Below, piece after piece: positions 58,740 through 64,000 of a DNA stretch of 64,000 nucleotides (position 1 is the stretch's first letter; the number at the start of each line of letters is the position of its first letter). The stretch is from positions 71,645,821-71,709,820 of the forward strand of contig JAHLJT010008756.1 of NCBI GenBank assembly GCA_031308135.1, written 5' to 3'. The DNA is from Acheta domesticus (lineage: Eukaryota; Arthropoda; Insecta; Orthoptera; Gryllidae). Below the pieces are notes generated by a model. It had not been told where the DNA came from, searched no databases, and was given only the letters and a program-made list of their open reading frames with translations. Made by a program: the position numbers and the translations under genes.

Positions 58740-58930
58740 GTCAGGCTGAAAAAGTGCCGAAAATTCTAATTTTAAAATTCGAAAATTGCAAAATTTTAAT
58801 AAAACTACTCGTATATTTAAAAAAAACTGTACATTACCTTTTTGAAAGAACTATTTTTTTAAAACAGATTTCATGTAAGAAACCAATCTTCATCATTAAT
58901 AGTGTGCTTCTGCAATATTAATTTTTGTAA
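58740..58930 (-). repeat. Interspersed repeat family A, partial copy (weak)
   Basis: AAACTGTACATTACC and AAACAGATTTCATG align with AATTGTACATGACC and GAACAGATTCAATT in the 24.1 kb copy. Divergence is high. Confidence 0.45.
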
Positions 58931-59679
58931 TTAAAAAAATTTCCAAAGATGGCTCCAGCACAATTTTCTTTACCATTTATTGCCACAACATACGAGGAAA
59001 AATTTTAAAGAAAAACAAATTTGAGTTGTTTTGAGAATCGCATCAAAATTACAAACTGATAAAAAGAAAACCCCACAAACTACTGGAGATAAAAATTACT
59101 TTTCAGATTATAAATGTACTATTTAACGTTGAAAGTCAGTGTTCCGTAGGCGGTCCAGTTGCAGTGATCTAAGGGATTACTTTGGGTAACATTTTACGAA
59201 CCGAAATTGTAGTTGTTTACTTTCTATACTTTTACCACTGTGTCGCCGGGGCCACTTCCCCCTCACATCTCTTTCTTTACCCCGTCTTCTCACTCCTCTG
59301 CCCAGCGCAGCCCTATCAACCCAGCTTCCCGGAACTGGAACGTGTGCATGACCCTGATGGCAACCCGGCTACCAGCGGCTACCCCGGGCGGAGCCCCTTG
59401 AGCCAATGTTTCGGGCAGGCTCAAGCCACGATCACATGTCTTTTGCCAGTAGCACATTTGTCAGCCTCTGTTCTTCTTCATTGTACGACCAATGAAGCAG
59501 GTAGCAGCAGCTTAGCCCGTAGGTCACTAGATGAACGTCGCTATAGCACGTGAGTGAAATGAGTATAACACCCGTGTCCTGGAGGAACGAACTGCAGCTT
59601 GCGCCGTTGGGAAGTAGCCAGGGGCGGGACGACGAGAGGCTGTTCACCGCAGAAAGCCCCTTTCTGCCTCTCCCTCCGC
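58931..59679. other. Intergenic DNA, no gene recognised
   Basis: AT-rich up to about 59240, then balanced. The 123-codon frame at 59182-59553 and its overlaps contain no domain I recognise. Confidence 0.45.
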
Positions 59680-60339
59680 CACCCTCACTGCCCGCCACAG
59701 CTGCCACCAATATTGTCTCGCGCCATCCCTCTCCACCACCACAGCCCCTATCATCTCTGACGCTTTCGGTCTCGCGTCCGCGCCCTCGCCTTTATTCTCT
59801 CTCTCGTCGTCACCTTCATCATAAGCCTTGCCTTCACTCTCACCCCCAGTTCTCGCGCTAGCCGTTGCCTTTCCTCACGGCCTAACTCTCAAATTCATAA
59901 TTTCTCCCTCGCTTTCGTCCGCGTCAGCGCCTTCATTCTCTCCACTGCTCTCGCCCTTCGCACATTCTTCTGTGCTCTCCCCTTCACCTCACTCGCACCC
60001 TCCTCACTTTCGTTCTTGCCTTCGCCTTTCTCGACCTTGACCGCGTCCGCGCCCTGGTCCTCACCCTCACCTTTGCCCTCGACTTCACCTTCACCACAGC
60101 CCTTGCCTTCATTCTCACCCTTGTTCTCGCCCTCACCCAAACTCTCAACACAAACTCGTCCTCATTTTGCCCATGCCTTCGCCATTGTCCGCGTCCGCGG
60201 CCCCACCCACGATCTCGCCCTTGCCCTTGCCTTCACCCTCGCGCGCACTCTAACTCTCGCCCTCCTCACTATCTCTCCTGCCCTTGCCCTCGTCCTCATT
60301 CTCCCCCTTCACTGCCAACGCCAACCACCGCCACCGCGA
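59680..60339. repeat. CT-rich hexamer-like tract
   Basis: The plus strand is built from degenerate units such as CTCGCCCTCACC, CCTTCACCCTCG and GCCCTTGCC, with few A residues. It is the complement in style of the G-rich block at 22141-22620 and the mirror of the purine tract at 9640. The 209-codon frame at 60016-60645 follows the tract and the GC island and has the expected Pro/Ser/Leu/Ala bias; I reject it as a gene. Confidence 0.8.
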
Positions 60340-60600
60340 CCCTCACTAACGTGGCCGTTCCGTCACCACCGCCAGAGTGGACTCCGTTGCCGCCTTCTCT
60401 GCCGTCTCCGCCGCCTCCCGGGAATAACCCGTCGGAGCGCGTATAAATACGCGCGGCGACCCAGGTGGGCGGAGCCCCGTGCCACGCCGCGACTCGCCTC
60501 GCCCTGCCGCGCCGCGCCGCGCCGCGCCGCGCCGCGCTGCTCCGCCGGCAATGAGTCAGCGGGCCCTGCCCGCCACGCCGTGCCGGTCCGGTCCGTGAGT
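60340..60600 (+). promoter_or_regulatory. CpG island with TATA box and possible first exon
   Basis: Follows the CT-rich tract. TATAAATA lies at 60442-60449 in a CGCG setting like the island at 10.36 kb. About 30 bases downstream, near 60475, transcription would start. Next come a (GCCGC)n run at 60506-60536, an ATG at 60551 in GGCAATGAG, and a consensus-like splice donor GTGAGT at 60595. If real, the exon would code for only about 14 residues (starting MSQRALPATP) before splicing. TGAGTCAGC overlapping the ATG is also an AP-1-like site. No downstream exon is identified in the window. Confidence 0.45.
60506..60536. repeat. (GCCGC)n minisatellite-like run
   Basis: Six tandem copies of the pentamer GCCGC, in the CpG island. 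Confidence 0.93.
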
Positions 60601-61046
60601 CCTCACTTCCAAAAACAAAATGCCTTCATTTTGTTCCACTGTTAATTCCTGTTCACACTTGTAAATAACTGTTTCGTAATACTATTCAGTTACGAGTATT
60701 ATCTACTCAGCGCAACTAAACAGAGAAACGGAAAACCACTCTTCCGTCTCTGTTAACGACTTAAACAGTCCGTTGCCCGTTAATCACAATGAAAACAAAT
60801 GGGTTTCTGATAAAGATTTTTTTTAAATTTATTTCTTCTTGTTCGACATTTCTGTCTCTCGAGGGGTTTGAAAACAGTAAATTTTATATTATAACGTTTT
60901 GGATATGGCCCTCCATAGCAAATGAGTATTCCTTCCTACGCGTGAAAACATGGCCTAAGGTTCGAAGATTTGTTCAGGCGTCAAGGTTCGGTTTGAGGTG
61001 TTACGTTGGAATTAAGGCAGTGCTAGGAAAGCTGTAGAAACAGAAG
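60601..61046. other. AT-rich intergenic DNA, no gene recognised
   Basis: An 82-codon frame at 60789-61037 has no recognisable domain. If the donor at 60595 is used, this would be intron. Confidence 0.45.
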
Positions 61047-61480
61047 TTACGATGGCCTCAGTCTATCCTTGGGGAATCTTGATTTAATACGGGACCATGT
61101 AGAACGGCGGCCCAGAGTAAATATTGTGGAACAGGGGGAAGAGTAAAGATTTTGAAAGAAAGGGTCAGCTATTTTATTTATGTGTTCGTTTAGACTTCGT
61201 AGATTTTTGATAATATTGGAAGAAGACATAGGTCTAAAGTTTTCAGCTATCCTTGGGTTTTTCCCGTGTTTGCAGACTGGTAAAATAACTGCTCTTTTCC
61301 AAGCAGTAGGAAAATAGTTGCATCTTAAAGATGCATTAAATATTGCAGTTAAACCTGCTATAGATGGTTTACCGAGCATTTTGATGCAGACATTATTAAT
61401 ATCGTCGATGCCAGGAGATTTTCTTAATTTCAGGAGTTTAATCACTGAGATAGTTTCCGATGGAGAAATGATGGAATATT
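61047..61480 (-). pseudogene. Jockey-type non-LTR retrotransposon reverse transcriptase fragment
   Basis: The minus-strand frame reads the start of a reverse transcriptase domain: IISPSETISVIKLLK leads into LRKSPGIDDIN, then FNASLRCNYFPTAWKRAVIL and GKNPRIAENFRPMSS. These are the conserved blocks of jockey- and I-type LINEs (K-PG-D-I, FP-WK-A, KPGK-P, -YRPIS). The usual RPISLL continues here as RPMSSS, and the domain then breaks off into unrelated sequence; the catalytic YADD block is missing, as are the endonuclease and 3' end. It is therefore a dead internal fragment of about 130 codons. Nearby short direct repeats (GGAGAAATGATGGAATATT twice, 61461-61525) lie just upstream. Confidence 0.88.
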
Positions 61481-61835
61481 CATAATATGAATGTTAATAA
61501 TTGAAGGAGAAATGATGGAATATTGATGATAAAGATGGAACGTTGTGTATTTCTTATTGATAATTTTTGTAGAGAAAGAGGTTATTGTGAAAAGTATTGA
61601 GCGACACTCGGCTGATAACACAAATAACAATTTTGGTATTTGCTGTTTATCGCCTAATGCTGTTAATAACTAGTTTGTTACAGTTCTGGCTAGATTGCCA
61701 AGGAAAGTATCGGTGGAATTCGAATATTGTCTCCATCAATTGTAATACGGAATATAAAACTTCAACAAGTATCCAACTTCTAATATTTAGGATGCAAGGT
61801 CACATTTTTTAAACACATTAATGTTCAGCAAAAAC
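61481..61835. other. AT-rich intergenic DNA, no gene recognised
   Basis: Contains the second of two copies of GAGAAATGATGGAATATT. No other feature recognised. Confidence 0.5.
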
Positions 61836-61847
61836 AAATTGAATTTC

Positions 61848-62073
61848 GTCGGCCCCGTAGCCGAGATAGCTAAAGCAGTAGTGCCTTAGTGATCTCGGAC
61901 CGAAGGGTCGCGGGTTCGAGTACCGCCCCGGTTGGTCCTAGCAAGATAGTATGTATTCGTCCTTTCACTCCCTATCATCACTATATCGTTTTATCCTTAT
62001 ACCATAATGTTAAATCCAATAGCGGTCGCTAATGGCCTAGTAGTTGATGCGATCTTCAATAAATTTTTTAAAA
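61848..62073 (+). mobile_element. tRNA-derived SINE, copy 2, with 12-bp target duplication
   Basis: The head carries an A-box-like TAGCCGAGATAGCTAAAGCA and a B-box GGGTTCGAGTACC. The body (CCTTTCACTCCCTATCATCA, then TAATGTTAAATCCAATAG) matches copy 1 at 1245-1446. The element ends in an A-rich tail and is flanked by AAATTGAATTTC on both sides (61836-61847 and 62074-62085), a perfect 12-bp duplication as made by LINE-driven insertion. The boundaries are therefore exact. It is the best-preserved SINE in the window and could still be transcribed by polymerase III. Confidence 0.93.
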
Positions 62074-62085
62074 AAATTGAATTTC

Positions 62086-64000
62086 ATGCTATCTGCGACA
62101 CTATCAAAAGAACACTGAGACAGAAAACAAAGAAAGAAACTAAGCTAAAAATCAATAAAAAAATGGGAGAGTGTCTCCTCTACGGGAGTAAAGCAGGGTT
62201 TACAAAATCGGGAAAACAAGAGAACGATCGCAAAAGATAATGTGATATACAACGTACGTCTAGGGCTGTACGTTAATGAATCAATTTAGAAAAGAAGCTA
62301 TGAGAAAGGAATTGGGTACAGACAGATCACAAAATAAACTAAAAGTCTGTAGAAAAAACAGGATCATCTGCAAAGGATGAAAATGACAGATTGCCCAAGC
62401 AGGCATATTATTATATGCCAAACGGGAAAAGAGTAATAGGAAGAGAAAGGATGACAAGGTCTTTGCTGAACTACTTTGTCAGAACAGGCGGTCTATTCCT
62501 TTGCGACACCTGATTGTATTGTAATTCACCTAAGTCACAAATGAACCTATTTGAGTGATAATAACAGAATCAAATATGATTCTGATTATATTGTTCCCCC
62601 TTTTTCAACATAGGCGATAAAAATAATTATCCTCGTGATATGCTTTTTAATATTTTTTGAAATGCATAGTACTAGTTTCCTGACCCTGTTAGATCATCCT
62701 TTCCACCATGATCATAAACATAAGTGACTCATAAACAAATTCGGAGGAAACAAGCACCACAACACTGAATGAATGTACTGGCTGGAATGTACTGACTTCG
62801 TCGCGTCTGATTCACCATGCGACAGCAAACGTATTTTTGGAGGGATGAATTTTCCGTCTTCACCTGCTCTTTGGTCTTTTCCTATTTAGTGGAGTACTAT
62901 TAAAAGATAGAAGATAGTCTTACCAAGTAATTTGGTGAACCATAAGAAAAAGAGAGAAAATAGATTTTACTAAAATAACCATTGTATGTGAAGTCGATTT
63001 CACAGGATTCTAGCATTTCCCCAATGTCGGCGTTTTTGCTAGGTGGCTGACTTCGGCGAATGTGCCTAAACAAGTGCCAATGTTTTATGTTATATGTATT
63101 TCGAACATCTCGTACTTCTCCCGTCTGTCAACGCCCAGATAACTGAATAATGCGTCCGTTTCCAAAGACCTGTTTCGGAGCCACGTGAGTTAATTTTAAA
63201 GAGATAGTGACATTTCTTTCCATTCCATATTCCCCGAGCGGGAAAATGGCAGCGTCACAACCCACCAGATAAAAGCGATGATCGAAATCCGCCGGCTCCA
63301 AATTTTCATGTTAGTTGTTCGCTGAAGCGCATATCATTTAGGCTTAATAATATTAATACTACTTATAAAACCTTGATACGAACACATTTCTCCATCCTGT
63401 ACAGGACGTGTAGCAACGCGCTTACCCACCCAAAGTAGCATTCCCACCAGAACAAACGTGAGAAAAGGATGGGTTATCAGGGTGAAGAGGTGACCGTGCT
63501 GGGTGTCTGTAGATACAATCAGGGTACGATTAAACCCAAGACTTCAGAGTAACACGGATAGGTAAAACTCGATCGTGTATGGGCTCCTTCGAAGTTTTTC
63601 TGGGTCACATCATAGTGTGATTATATTATTGGTTCTATTTTGAGGGGGGGATAGATCCTGGAAACGGACTATTCCACACCCGGTGACACTGTAATATGGG
63701 AGACGAAGAGGCAAAAAAAGAGAATAGAGATGGTCCAATGATCATGTAAGTTTGAGGAAATGATTAGAATAAGGAGAGGAAATGAGTTATTAAAGCAAGT
63801 GTGGTGGGAAATACATAAAAGCAAAGAGACTGAGAAATCTGATTGGGAAAGGGAGAGTTTTTTGAATAGAAAGGTTAGTCGTTGGAAGAGGTGATAAGGT
63901 TAAGAGGAGAAGGGATTGATTTAAGTAAAGAATTGATTCAAAGACATAATGATCAGTTATTGTAGAAAGATTAAGCAAAGATAAGAAACTCATAGCAAAT
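62086..64000. other. Intergenic DNA, no gene recognised
   Basis: No gene or RNA recognised. A solitary GAAATCCGCCGGCTCC at about 63288 matches the edge of the foldback at 33005-33240. The last 300 bases are purine-rich. A seven-G run lies near 63643. Confidence 0.5.

Noticed and set aside
60016..60645. 209-codon plus-strand frame
   Set aside because: It runs through the CT-rich tract and the GC island with a Pro/Ser/Leu/Ala/Arg bias set by composition, and crosses the putative TATA box.
61848..61935. tRNA gene
   Set aside because: The boxes are tRNA-like, but the region is too long, does not fold well, has a SINE body and A-rich tail, and is bounded by a target duplication.

Overview
The window looks like intergenic or intronic DNA of a large, repeat-rich animal genome, most likely an arthropod and plausibly an insect. 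The reasons are its AT-rich background, the absence of any long open reading frame, many microsatellites, tRNA-headed SINEs, hAT-, Tc1/mariner-, Harbinger- and jockey-type relics, and short non-autonomous DNA transposons (MITEs). No species can be assigned from sequence alone. I see no bacterial features: no operons, ribosome binding sites, CRISPR array or rRNA. I found no convincing intact protein-coding gene. The longest frames lie in low-complexity GA/CT tracts or GC-rich islands, where both strands stay open by composition alone.

Layout. 1-5.6 kb: an (ATT)n array, a minus-strand SINE and four short terminal-inverted-repeat elements, one of them a hAT-like MITE with imperfect 8-bp target duplications (5327-5607). 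5.6-10.5 kb: AT-rich DNA, a member of an old interspersed family (family A, 8170-8850), then a polypurine block with a 30-bp tandem repeat running into a CpG-rich island with a TATA box (10240-10520). 10.5-22 kb: mostly featureless, with a GC island (15.1 kb), a TATCGATA-bearing inverted repeat (16.6 kb), half of a long-TIR repeat (17.4 kb), a second family A copy and a decayed Harbinger-type transposase piece (20.3 kb). 22-32 kb: a G-rich hexamer-like block, a third family A copy, tandem duplications and a mariner-like terminus.

32.2-35.5 kb is the densest part: a GC island followed directly by two overlapping foldback elements and a third, unrelated foldback, then two inverted copies of a repeat that share an open reading frame. 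35.5-46.9 kb is AT-rich, with a long-TIR element (42.1-43.1 kb) and a direct repeat carrying a motif with a self-pairing stem. 46.9-47.7 kb holds a hAT MITE with a perfect 8-bp target duplication and another family A copy. 51-54.6 kb is a cluster of short repeats: a TA-flanked MITE, a degraded foldback copy, four stem-bearing motifs and a SINE-like element. 57.3-64 kb contains another SINE, a hAT MITE that pairs with the relic at 4.9 kb, a CT-rich block leading into a second TATA-bearing CpG island with a possible first exon (60.44-60.60 kb), a jockey-type reverse transcriptase fragment and a SINE with a 12-bp target duplication.

The content is therefore mobile-element history rather than a gene system. 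The parts most worth checking are the two matching TATA-bearing CpG islands beside purine- or pyrimidine-rich tracts, the foldback cluster at the island edge at 32.5 kb, and the repeated CTGAAGA-stem-GAAAC motif.
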